A stretch of DNA of 10,615 nt, from positions 1 to 10,615 of the forward strand of contig CAJUBP010000072.1 of assembly GCA_910584585.1 (NCBI GenBank). Direction: 5' to 3'. The notes beneath the pieces are model-generated. The model did not search any database and had not been told where the DNA came from. It worked only from the letters and a program-made list of their open reading frames with translations. A program made the position numbers and the translations under genes. This DNA comes from an uncultured Lachnospiraceae bacterium. Lineage in GTDB: Bacteria; Bacillota; Clostridia; Lachnospirales; Lachnospiraceae. Positions 1 to 6,818 of this stretch are shown here, one piece after another; the first letter of the stretch is position 1, and each line of letters begins with the position of its first letter.

Positions 1-1
1 G

Positions 2-601
2 AAGGCGGCGGTGCTGGCGGAGCGGTATGAGAAGGTCAGCAGCCAGGGGCGGCGGAATGATATTCTGGAGGAGATCGCAAGGCTGAACGGGCAGGACACG
101 GCGGGGACTTGTGGACATGATGTCCACAGGTTGAAGAGCCGGGATGCCATCGGGGAAGAGTATGGGATGACCGGGAGGAATATTGCCAGGTATATGCGGG
201 TGCAGAAGCTGGAGGAGCCTTTGAAGGGGCGGCTGGACGAGGGGACGCTGCCTTTGGTGGCGGCAGTGGATTTGTCTTATCTGTCGGAGAAGGAGCAGGA
301 AGTGGTGTCCGGGCTGGCGGAGCAGGGCAGGATTAAGCTGGATGCGAAGACGGCGAAGTGCGTCAGGGGCATGGCGGGGAATGTGACGGAAGAGGCTGTG
401 CTGGGGGCGCTGGATGGTGGGAAGGGGAAGAAGGCGGCCGCCGGAAGGAGCGTGAAGCTGTCGGCGGAGGTGTATGAGAGGTATTTTGGCGGGGTGAAGC
501 CTGGGGAGGTGGCGGGTATCGTGGAGGACGCGCTGGCGGCGTGGTTCGGGAAAGGGGGAGTGGCTGATGTTCCGGGCGGAAGAGATTGGGAGGCTGGATA
601 G
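2..601 (+). CDS. ParB-like DNA-binding protein, C-terminal part (5' end outside window)
   Basis: The frame is open to the left edge, so the start lies upstream; the GTG at 11 is only the first start-type codon inside the window. The visible ~199 residues begin with a segment like the linker after the ParB N-terminal (ParB/Srx) domain (SSQGRRNDILEEI). A helix-turn-helix stretch follows (SRDAIGEEYGMTGRNIARYM), then the segment LPLVAAVDLSYLSEKEQE, typical of the KorB/ParB DNA-binding domain. The C-terminal ~70 residues are G/A/K-rich and then end in an amphipathic tail. ParB-family proteins of this kind in mobile elements bind centromere-like or operator DNA. The N-terminal domain, with its CTP-binding motif in true ParB, cannot be inspected, so segregation, regulation or nuclease roles cannot be separated. 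The end overlaps the next gene by 35 nt, suggesting coupled translation. A perfect 19-bp palindrome lies inside the gene at 110-128. Confidence 0.85.
   Translation, partial: KAAVLAERYEKVSSQGRRNDILEEIARLNGQDTAGTCGHDVHRLKSRDAIGEEYGMTGRNIARYMRVQKLEEPLKGRLDEGTLPLVAAVDLSYLSEKEQEVVSGLAEQGRIKLDAKTAKCVRGMAGNVTEEAVLGALDGGKGKKAAAGRSVKLSAEVYERYFGGVKPGEVAGIVEDALAAWFGKGGVADVPGGRDWEAG
110..128. repeat. Perfect 19-bp palindrome inside the ParB-like gene
   Basis: The arms are 9 bp (110-118 and 120-128) around the single base 119, reading TGTGGACAT-g-ATGTCCACA. It encodes part of the linker just before the helix-turn-helix. It could be a binding site for the ParB-like protein itself or for another regulator, or simply a coding coincidence. 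It does not match the Bacillus parS consensus. Confidence 0.4.
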
Positions 602-809
602 GTCTTATTTTAACATTATTCTGGCGGAGGAATATGATGTGACGCTCCAGTCAAAGAATACGGGGCATATCTGGTATATCCATAATCCGGAGTATCCAGG
701 GGAGGGGGAGTGTATTATTTTCCATAAGCACAGGGCTTCCCAGCCGGATCATCAGCATGGGAGGGCCCAGGAGTCTGGGGCAGGCGGTACGGAGCATTAT
801 GGGGCATGA
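567..809 (+). CDS. Small element protein of unknown function, reading frame apparently broken near 762-770
   Basis: ATG 567 follows a purine-rich ribosome binding site (AAAGGGGGAG, 551-560) and overlaps the end of the ParB-like gene, so the pair is probably co-transcribed. The literal frame gives 80 residues. The first ~67 look like a genuine compact protein (EEYDVTLQSKNTGHIWYIHN, then FHKHRASQPDHQHGRA), but the last ~13 residues are unstructured G/E/H sequence. Moving forward one base around 766-769 gives a continuation beginning RSLGQAVRSIMGHDVFQMNG that ends at the stop 850-852, for a ~94-aa product. From memory, small proteins next to ParB in related elements continue with a very similar ending, so I infer one inserted base, either a real mutation or a sequencing error. 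I do not know its function; the H-rich middle might bind metal. Confidence 0.6.
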   Translation: MFRAEEIGRLDRSYFNIILAEEYDVTLQSKNTGHIWYIHNPEYPGEGECIIFHKHRASQPDHQHGRAQESGAGGTEHYGA

Positions 810-858
810 TGTGTTCCAGATGAATGGGAGAAAAATCCATAAAGAATTATAATAAAGT

Positions 859-887
859 ACTCCAGCATATTTACAATATGTTGGAGT
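859..887 (+). terminator. Hairpin closing the ParB operon (possible terminator)
   Basis: Arms 859-870 and 876-887 form a 12-bp stem with one G-T wobble and a 5-nt loop (ttaca), just after the restored stop at 850-852. Only a short T tract follows (three T, then acat), so it is a weak intrinsic terminator at best. It marks the border between GC-rich element backbone and the AT-rich cargo. Confidence 0.4.
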
Positions 888-914
888 TTACATATAGGAA
901 AAAGAGTAATATTG

Positions 915-923
915 TGGTATGAT
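915..923 (+). promoter_or_regulatory. Possible extended -10 promoter of the HD-ATPase gene
   Basis: TGGTATGAT has the TGn extension and a TATGAT -10-like hexamer, about 118 nt before the likely start at 1041. There is no matching -35 at the right distance. The region is so AT-rich that chance matches are common, so this is tentative. Confidence 0.25.
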
Positions 924-1040
924 TTATATAGCGTATATAAGGATATAAAAGCGTGAAGTAGAAAAGGGAACATGCCAAAGTTATTTTCCATAAAATAGGA
1001 TTGTTTAAATTATTTTAACCAAGAAGGAGTGATGCGTAAA

Positions 1041-4034
1041 ATGTTGTTGAATATTTCACGAAAATTAAATGAAAAAATACAAGAGAGTAAATTTTGGGAT
1101 GCAGAGATAAATTCTTTTCTTGATAGATATGAGGGCTTTTATAATAGTCAGATGGATTTTTTTCCGGAATATACGGATCACTCTATTTATCATATTAATA
1201 ATGTTTTGTATTATGCTGAAAAACTTATTCCAGAAGATACTTATGAGAATATGACTGCTGATGAAATGGCAATATTAATATTTGCAATTTTACTACATGA
1301 TATTGCGATGCATACAACAAAACAAATGTGGATTCAGCTATTTAAAAGGAGTACCTGGAGGACTAAATGGGAGTTGTTTTACAATGAGATTGCTAGATGG
1401 AGTGATGGTTATTCAGAATTTATATTCGGAGATGTAATTAGATACGATCCGATGAGAAAGAGTAATCCGGTTTTAGAGTGGAATAAATTAGATTGTCAAA
1501 TAATAGGGGAGTTTTTGAGAAGAAACCATGGAGTGTTATCCCAAGAATTTTGTGAAAATGGAATACCAGATATTGATGGGAATTCTATATCATTATTTAC
1601 TGATAGAGTTCCGGACAATTTGAGAAAAATAATTGGCTTAATAACATATTCACATACAATCAAATTAAGAGATACATTCAGACTCGTTGAGGGCATTTCA
1701 CAAGGAAAAAGGTTTAGAAGTAGATATTCATTTAATGGAAAAAAGATATTGCTTTATTATCCAATAGTTGTATTGCGATTGGCTGATTACTTAGATGCTG
1801 GCATTGATAGAGCTCCAAGGCTTTATACAGAGTTTCATACTTTTGATAGTGGCTATTCGCATGGGGAATGGGAGTGGAATCAGGCGATAATAGATATAGT
1901 ATTTTCTGAAAATGATGAATTAGATGATACTAAAGATAAAGAAATATGTTATTTTCTTACAGATGTGAATTCTAATGGTGCTTATTTATCTATAAATAAG
2001 TTTTTAGATGGATTACAAGCTGAGTTGGATGTGAGTTGGGCTGTTTTGGGAGAAATATATGGACAAGATCCGAGAAAGCTATCAGTAAGAAGAATTGAAT
2101 CAAATTTGGAAGAAAAGGATAAGGATTATAATTTTGTTACTCAATTAGTGGGGATTAATATAAATCCGAATGTTTCTAAACTTTTAGTTAAACCATTATA
2201 TAATAATAATCCAGCGTTCGCAATTAGAGAATTAATACAAAATGCTGTTGATGCATGTTTGCAACGACAATATTTGGAAGAGAACAATTTATATACTCCA
2301 CAAATTATATTTAAATATTGGAGCCAAAATGAGAAAAGATTTATTTCAATTAGAGATAATGGAGTTGGAATGACGCAAGAAAATATACTAAATTGTTTTT
2401 TGACGATAGGTTCATCATATCGTGATACAATGGAATGGAAGATTGATTTTTTAACGGATGATGATAAAAAAGCAAGAGTTTTAAGAAGCGGACGTTTCGG
2501 AATTGGTGTATTGGCTAATTTTCTTTTGGGTGATTTTATTCAAGTAAAGACAATGCCAATAAAATGCAATGAATGTTGGAGAAGTTTTAATTTTGAAATA
2601 ACTTTGATGAGTAATTTTAGAAATGTAAAAATTAATCGTTCTATTGATGAACCCAATTGGTTTATTGATGAAATACTGGAGAAAAATGATTTTGGTACTG
2701 AAATTACTATTGAATTAAATCAAAATATAACCGAAGGAGAAATATATAAATATTTTTTTGTGGCGGATCGATATGCTAAAAAATATATATCATGGTACAT
2801 ATATGATTATCCAAAAATTAATTATGTTAACATTACAGATTTAGAGGATAAATCATATAAAATACAAATTGAAGATGAAAAATATCACTATATTGAGTAT
2901 GATTCATGCCTAATAATATGGCAGTGGGATTTAGAGAAAATTAATTCAAGGATTTTTCAAATTGGAAGAAGATTTTCTGTAAATGAATCAATTCGAGGAA
3001 AAAATGAAAGTGCCGTTTATTATAATGGATTTCCCATTATTGCTGATGAATTTGCACATCAAATTATGAAGACCTTTGACATTTATAAGGGATATAAAAA
3101 GTTAAATTTACTTCCATTATTTTGTATTAATGATCCTAATTTGAAGGTAAATATATCTTTGGATAGAACGAATATACTATATATCCCTAATGCTTTAATA
3201 GATGAAGTTTCAGATAGCATTGTATTGGATTTTATTGCATATATTTTCTTAGCAAAGAAAGATAAAAGAGAATATTGCTTTAATTGTTTTAATTGTGAAA
3301 GAGATGAGATAACATCTGTGTTTGATACTTATGGTTGGATAGAATATAATGGTTGCTATGGCATTAATGTTCCATATTTTCTTCAGAATATGGCCGATAC
3401 ATATATATATCAGATTTATGTTACTCAAAAAGATTTAAATAAAATAGATTGTATAAATAAATATATAATGTTTTGTAGGGAAAGGCCAGGGCAGTCAGAA
3501 ACGGAGATTAATCAAAGATATAATTTTGAAACTCTAACTAAAAAAGTCCGTGCCTCTTTTGAGCCAATAAAAGAGGCAGTAAAAGACTATAGCCTTATCC
3601 TGAAAAGTAGTATCTCTGATGAAAAAATGTCTTTAATTAAAGATTATTTTCAAAAAAAAGGAACCAAAATTTCTGTTGATTTGTTACAAGTATGCATAAA
3701 GAGTGGAGGCGAAACAAAGAAAAAAATGAGGACTTGTGAAATAAATGCTTTGATGAAACAAAGTATAGATTTTGCAGTTTGTATTGAAGTTGAGGAGATA
3801 CTTCTTAAAGATAAAATTTCAAATAAAATATATGAATTTGTTAAAGAGGATTTAAAGGGAAAGAATAATTACTTTATCCCACTAAGTTATGCTGATAGGG
3901 TTAAATGTTATCCAAATACATTTAAAAAACTAAAAGAGTTAGGATATTTTACTCATGGTTTTTATGTAGAACAATGGGGAAACGGAGAAATTCCGAAAAA
4001 ATTTCGAGATGAAGTTGAAAATAAAATAATCTAA
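1041..4034 (+). CDS. HD-domain phosphohydrolase fused to a GHKL/Hsp90-type ATPase; candidate defence gene
   Basis: I choose ATG 1041 (997 aa): the ribosome binding site AAGGAG at 1024-1029 is 11 nt upstream, whereas GTG 1029 overlaps it and ATG 1032 is only 2 nt away. Residues ~25-265 resemble an HD metal-dependent phosphohydrolase: DHSIYH (H47, H51), LLHDIAMH (H86-D87, H91), RNHG (H163) and LADYLDAG (D249). Residues ~375-600 are a GHKL/Hsp90-type ATPase: N-box ELIQNAVDA (E397, N401, D404), DNGVGM (D439, G441, G443) and SGRFGIGV (G484, G487, G489). The ~400 C-terminal residues are unfamiliar, though NISLDRTNI resembles part of an Hsp90-like middle region. No signal peptide or membrane segment is apparent. 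HD plus Hsp90-like ATPase architectures occur among predicted biological-conflict proteins; the idea that the ATPase senses infection and the HD domain acts on nucleotides or nucleic acid is inference. The gene is strikingly AT-rich compared with both flanks and stands alone between hairpins, which suggests transferred cargo. Confidence 0.85.
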   Translation: MLLNISRKLNEKIQESKFWDAEINSFLDRYEGFYNSQMDFFPEYTDHSIYHINNVLYYAEKLIPEDTYENMTADEMAILIFAILLHDIAMHTTKQMWIQLFKRSTWRTKWELFYNEIARWSDGYSEFIFGDVIRYDPMRKSNPVLEWNKLDCQIIGEFLRRNHGVLSQEFCENGIPDIDGNSISLFTDRVPDNLRKIIGLITYSHTIKLRDTFRLVEGISQGKRFRSRYSFNGKKILLYYPIVVLRLADYLDAGIDRAPRLYTEFHTFDSGYSHGEWEWNQAIIDIVFSENDELDDTKDKEICYFLTDVNSNGAYLSINKFLDGLQAELDVSWAVLGEIYGQDPRKLSVRRIESNLEEKDKDYNFVTQLVGININPNVSKLLVKPLYNNNPAFAIRELIQNAVDACLQRQYLEENNLYTPQIIFKYWSQNEKRFISIRDNGVGMTQENILNCFLTIGSSYRDTMEWKIDFLTDDDKKARVLRSGRFGIGVLANFLLGDFIQVKTMPIKCNECWRSFNFEITLMSNFRNVKINRSIDEPNWFIDEILEKNDFGTEITIELNQNITEGEIYKYFFVADRYAKKYISWYIYDYPKINYVNITDLEDKSYKIQIEDEKYHYIEYDSCLIIWQWDLEKINSRIFQIGRRFSVNESIRGKNESAVYYNGFPIIADEFAHQIMKTFDIYKGYKKLNLLPLFCINDPNLKVNISLDRTNILYIPNALIDEVSDSIVLDFIAYIFLAKKDKREYCFNCFNCERDEITSVFDTYGWIEYNGCYGINVPYFLQNMADTYIYQIYVTQKDLNKIDCINKYIMFCRERPGQSETEINQRYNFETLTKKVRASFEPIKEAVKDYSLILKSSISDEKMSLIKDYFQKKGTKISVDLLQVCIKSGGETKKKMRTCEINALMKQSIDFAVCIEVEEILLKDKISNKIYEFVKEDLKGKNNYFIPLSYADRVKCYPNTFKKLKELGYFTHGFYVEQWGNGEIPKKFRDEVENKII

Positions 4035-4124
4035 GAACTAAAGAAGGGTTCGCATGATATTAATGAACTATTTTCCCGCAGAGTTATGGTAAACAAGATA
4101 TTGATAGATTATGAAATTGTAGAG

Positions 4125-4163
4125 GGACTGGAAAAGTTTTAAAAACACTTTTCAGTCCTTTTT
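4125..4163 (+). terminator. Rho-independent terminator after the HD-ATPase gene
   Basis: GGACTG(g)AAAAGT at 4125-4137 pairs with ACTTTTCAGTCC at 4147-4158 through a 12-bp stem with one bulged G and a 9-nt loop, followed by TTTTT at 4159-4163. It separates the HD-ATPase gene from the TetR-MFS cassette. Confidence 0.85.
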
Positions 4164-4191
4164 ATGTATAGATATTATATTTATAAAACAG

Positions 4192-4220
4192 TTGACAATT
4201 AAAATCCGTTATTTTATAAT
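4192..4220 (+). promoter_or_regulatory. Consensus sigma-A promoter of the tetR-MFS cassette
   Basis: TTGACA at 4192-4197 and TATAAT at 4215-4220 are perfect -35 and -10 hexamers separated by exactly 17 nt. Initiation would fall near 4227, inside the palindrome at 4218-4248, giving a ~40-nt leader that carries the ribosome binding site AGGAGG at 4251-4256. Confidence 0.9.
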
Positions 4221-4248
4221 AGTTATTGACTTTAAGTCAATAACTATT
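4218..4248. promoter_or_regulatory. 31-bp perfect palindromic operator over the tetR promoter
   Basis: Arms 4218-4232 and 4234-4248 are exact reverse complements (15 bp each) around base 4233, with the core ATTGACTT-t-AAGTCAAT. The palindrome covers the last half of the -10 box and the likely start site, and ends 2 nt before the ribosome binding site. This is where a TetR-family repressor would block its own promoter, so autoregulation by the downstream TetR protein is the natural inference. Confidence 0.8.
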
Positions 4249-4265
4249 GAAGGAGGCAGGGAAAA

Positions 4266-4919
4266 ATGGCAAGGCCAGTGAAAAAACAGCCGGAACAATG
4301 GAAGAAAGAGATTTTGGATGCGGCAAAGGAGCTGTTTTTATCGAAAGGTTATGAGGAAACTGCCATTATGGATATTATGGAGCTGGCAGGCGGCGCAAAG
4401 GGGATGTTTTACCGGTTTTTTCAGAGTAAGGAAGAGGTCATGCACGCTTTGGGGGATCGGATGTTTTTGGAGAATAATCCTTTTGAGGCGGTCCGGGGGC
4501 GTTCGGACCTGAACGGACTGCAGAAGATTCGGGAAGTGCTTGCTTTTGACAGGGCTGATGGGGAACGGGAAGAAATAAGTACGCAGGCAATTCCTATCCT
4601 GAAAGACCCGCGCATTCTGGCGGCTGCGGTGGAGGCGAACCGGCGTGTGCTGACTCCTTTATGGCTGGAACTGATTGAGGAAGGGCGGCGTGACGGTTCA
4701 ATCCGGACGGAATATGCAAAAGAACTTTCCGAACTGCTGCCCCTTGTCAATTTCTGGCTGCTGCCGTCCGTGTTCCCGGCGGATGCGGAAGAAATCCGGC
4801 ATAAGTGCAGGTTTGTTGCGGAGGTTCTTGCGGCAATGGGGCTTCCAATCATAGAGGATGAGATGGTGGGGCGGACAGAGAGGATACTGGGAGGTTACAG
4901 GGAAGAAAGGAAGGAGTAG
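4266..4919 (+). CDS. TetR/AcrR-family transcriptional repressor
   Basis: ATG 4266 lies 9 nt after AGGAGG (4251-4256). The 217-aa product is of usual TetR length. Its N-terminal DNA-binding domain spans residues ~13-60: helix 1 is WKKEILDAAKELFLSKGYEE, then a helix-turn-helix (TAIMDIMELAGGAKGMFYRF) and the FFQSKEEVMHAL segment typical of the family. The rest is an all-helical ligand-binding and dimerisation domain with no recognisable ligand signature. It probably represses its own operon through the palindrome at 4218-4248. The MFS transporter gene begins 3 nt after its stop, so the inducer is likely a substrate of that exporter or a related molecule; this is inference from context. Base composition is intermediate between the AT-rich gene upstream and the GC-rich phage genes downstream, consistent with separate acquisition. 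Confidence 0.93.
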   Translation: MARPVKKQPEQWKKEILDAAKELFLSKGYEETAIMDIMELAGGAKGMFYRFFQSKEEVMHALGDRMFLENNPFEAVRGRSDLNGLQKIREVLAFDRADGEREEISTQAIPILKDPRILAAAVEANRRVLTPLWLELIEEGRRDGSIRTEYAKELSELLPLVNFWLLPSVFPADAEEIRHKCRFVAEVLAAMGLPIIEDEMVGRTERILGGYREERKE

Positions 4920-4922
4920 CGT

Positions 4923-6176
4923 ATGGAGCAGAGACTGTTTACCAAAAATTTTACGCTCCTTGTGCTGGGGCAGGCAAGTTCTTTGTTTGGTAATTATATC
5001 CTGCGCTTGGCGTTGTCTATGTATGTTTTGGAAGTGAAGGGTTCGGCGGCTGTGTTTGCAGGTATTTTATCTATAGCGACGATCCCGACGATCCTTTTGT
5101 CCCCCATTGGAGGAATCCTGGCTGACAGGGCGGATCGGAGGAATATCATGGTGGCACTGGACACGCTGACAGGAATGTCTGTCTTATGTGCGGCGGTCTT
5201 TTTGTCCGGAGACAATGCGGTTGCAGTGATCAGTGTGCTGCTGGTGATACTCTCTGTTTTTGGGGCGTTTGAGACGCCTACGGTGCAGGCCTGTATCCCG
5301 CAGATGCTGGCAGGCGATAACATGATTAAGGGAAATGCGGTGGTAAACCAGGTGGCGTCCATTTCTTATCTGATTGCGCCTTTGCTGGGTGGTATCTTAT
5401 ATTCTGCTGTTGGCCTGAAGCCTGTGATGTATGCAAGTGTTGTATGCTTTTTTATCACAGCGTTATTTGAATGTTTTATCAAATTGGGGCATCAGGTCAG
5501 GGAGTTTCAGGGAAATGTTTTGTCCATGGTAAAAAATGATTTTTCCGGCAGTATCCGTTTTATCATGAAAGAGCGGCCGGATATCATGAAGATGCTGCTT
5601 CTGGCGGCATTCTCACGCTTCTTTGTCATGGGGGTTACGCTGGTGGGGCTGCCCTTTCTTGTGCGGGCTGTGCTTGGCCTGGACGCAAAATTTTATGGCG
5701 GGGCGGAGAGTGCGCTGGCGGTTGCCACTATATTAGGAAGTATCGCCGCAGGGCTTCTTACGGGGAAGTTAAGATCCGGCAGATTATCGTATGTGCTGGC
5801 GGCAATCGGTGTCTGTATCATTCCGGCAGGGGTTGTATTTCTTTTCCCATCCGGCGTGATGACAAGGTATGCTGTGATTGTTGCTGCTTTCTGCGGTATG
5901 CAGGCTGCGATCAGTATTTTTTCTATTTTTGCGGTATCCATGATTCAGCAGAATACGCCGAATGAACTGATTGGAAAGATTATGGCATATACATCCGCTG
6001 TTACGTTGTGCGCCCAGCCGGTTGGACAGATGGTATATGGATTTTTGTTTGACAGGTTCCAGGGGATTGTGTATCTTGTATTGATTCCTTCGGGGATTGT
6101 GGTATGCGTGATCGGGCTGCTTGCCACGGGCTTTTTCAGGAAAATGGAAGAAAAGCAAGGTGGCGCAATAGACTGA
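4923..6176 (+). CDS. MFS transporter, probable drug or small-molecule exporter (Mef-like type)
   Basis: The start is ATG 4923, 6 nt after AAGGAG (4911-4916), only 3 nt past the tetR stop. The 417-aa product has the ~12 hydrophobic segments expected of a major facilitator superfamily permease in the cytoplasmic membrane. The loop between helices 2 and 3 carries the family motif A as GGILADRADRRNIM (residues 63-76). The N-terminal arrangement (NFTLLVLGQASSLFGNYILR, then GSAAVFAGILSIATIP) resembles the MFS_3/macrolide-efflux-like group that includes MefA, but many members of that group have unknown substrates, so no resistance phenotype should be assumed. Co-transcription with a TetR repressor supports an inducible export function. 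I see no clear terminator after the stop. Confidence 0.92.
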   Translation: MEQRLFTKNFTLLVLGQASSLFGNYILRLALSMYVLEVKGSAAVFAGILSIATIPTILLSPIGGILADRADRRNIMVALDTLTGMSVLCAAVFLSGDNAVAVISVLLVILSVFGAFETPTVQACIPQMLAGDNMIKGNAVVNQVASISYLIAPLLGGILYSAVGLKPVMYASVVCFFITALFECFIKLGHQVREFQGNVLSMVKNDFSGSIRFIMKERPDIMKMLLLAAFSRFFVMGVTLVGLPFLVRAVLGLDAKFYGGAESALAVATILGSIAAGLLTGKLRSGRLSYVLAAIGVCIIPAGVVFLFPSGVMTRYAVIVAAFCGMQAAISIFSIFAVSMIQQNTPNELIGKIMAYTSAVTLCAQPVGQMVYGFLFDRFQGIVYLVLIPSGIVVCVIGLLATGFFRKMEEKQGGAID

Positions 6177-6214
6177 TAAAAGGTATAATAGGATTACGTT
6201 AATAACACGGCCAG

Positions 6215-6358
6215 ATGAATGTATCACGGTCTGATCTGGATATGGATTTGATCAGGGATAGCGCGTTAATATGTGCCGGGATGGAGGGAGAGAGGTTCAG
6301 GAGGTTTATAGGCATGGGCGGCGGTTTGGACGTGTTTGTGATAGGACGGAAGAGATAG
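6215..6358 (+). CDS. Possible 47-aa protein of unknown function
   Basis: ATG 6215 to TAG 6356-6358 encodes 47 residues with a plausible protein-like pattern: an acidic amphipathic N-terminus (SDLDMDLIRDSALICAGM), then GERFRRFIGMGGGLDVFVIG. There is no good Shine-Dalgarno sequence before the ATG, which lowers confidence. The same frame stays open after the TAG for 18 further codons (EAHEEEGFPDGKVLIEI) to TGA, so this may be the start of a decayed longer gene. It lies in the otherwise gene-poor 320-nt gap after the MFS gene. Confidence 0.35.
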   Translation: MNVSRSDLDMDLIRDSALICAGMEGERFRRFIGMGGGLDVFVIGRKR

Positions 6359-6428
6359 ACGGAGGCACATGAGGAAGAAGGCTTTCCTGACGGGAAAGTG
6401 TTGATAGAAATTTGACAGGAGGCAGACA

Positions 6429-6449
6429 ATGAGACAATCGCCAGGTTAG
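6429..6449 (+). CDS. Six-codon leader peptide upstream of the first zinc-ribbon gene
   Basis: A consensus AGGAGG (6417-6422) lies 6 nt before ATG 6429, which opens MRQSPG and stops at TAG 6447-6449. The stop abuts a strong GC hairpin (6450-6475), followed by the ribosome binding site of the zinc-ribbon gene. This could be a translated leader affecting the hairpin, or the degenerate start of a lost gene. Confidence 0.35.
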   Translation: MRQSPG

Positions 6450-6475
6450 AGCCCCGGCAGCCAGGAACCGGGGCT
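6450..6475 (+). promoter_or_regulatory. GC-rich hairpin just before the zinc-ribbon ribosome binding site
   Basis: AGCCCCGG (6450-6457) and CCGGGGCT (6468-6475) pair perfectly over 8 bp with a 10-nt loop. No T run follows, so it is not an ordinary terminator. It ends 7 nt before AGGAGG at 6483-6488, so it may shape translation of the next gene. Confidence 0.5.
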
Positions 6476-6497
6476 GTATACGAGGAGGTGGACATGA

Positions 6498-6659
6498 ATG
6501 GAGAGACTGAAATGCCCAAGGTGCGGAAAGCGTATCATGGATATCTGCACGAGATCCCCGAAGCCAGTGGAGGCACAGACCAGGTGCCCGAACTGCAATC
6601 ATATTGTTACGGTGTACTGGGAACCAAAGAGTGAGAAGAAAAAGCAAAAGAAGAGATAG
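6498..6659 (+). CDS. Com-like zinc-ribbon protein (first copy)
   Basis: AGGAGG at 6483-6488 lies 9 nt before ATG 6498; an ATG at 6494 is in another frame. The product is 53 aa. It has two CxxC pairs, CPRC (residues 6-9) and CPNC (29-32), spaced as in a zinc ribbon, and a lysine-rich tail (EKKKQKKR). It resembles the small Com-like zinc-finger proteins of phages; phage Mu Com is a translational activator of the mom DNA-modification gene, but no mom-like gene is visible here and the role in this group is not established. A related 50-aa protein follows at 6819-6971 after a terminator. A nucleic-acid-binding regulatory role is inferred. Confidence 0.8.
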   Translation: MERLKCPRCGKRIMDICTRSPKPVEAQTRCPNCNHIVTVYWEPKSEKKKQKKR

Positions 6660-6671
6660 GTACATAGGCGG

Positions 6672-6708
6672 GACGGCTTCTGCGAGGGTGCGGGGGCCGT
6701 CTTTTTTT
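6672..6708 (+). terminator. Rho-independent terminator after the first zinc-ribbon gene
   Basis: GACGGC (6672-6677) pairs with GCCGTC (6696-6701), followed directly by seven T (6702-6708). The 18-nt loop is GC-rich and may fold further. It starts 12 nt after the zinc-ribbon stop codon. Confidence 0.75.
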
Positions 6709-6818
6709 GGCGTGGTGGTGTTTATCCTGGGGGAAACGGGGAATACTTGGATTATGCATGGAAAATTATGGCATGGATGCCGTGCCGCTGTCCCTGCAGT
6801 GGCAGGAAAGGAGGCGGC

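Noticed and set aside
1029..1034. Starts at GTG 1029 or ATG 1032 for the HD-ATPase gene
   Set aside because: Both overlap or nearly touch the ribosome binding site at 1024-1029; ATG 1041 has workable spacing.
4421..4852. 143-aa minus-strand frame inside tetR
   Set aside because: Serine/arginine-rich shadow of the TetR coding sequence, with no ribosome binding site or domain.
6412..6440. TTGACA at 6412-6417 as a -35 box for the zinc-ribbon gene
   Set aside because: No -10-like hexamer lies 16-18 nt downstream, and the motif overlaps a ribosome binding site.
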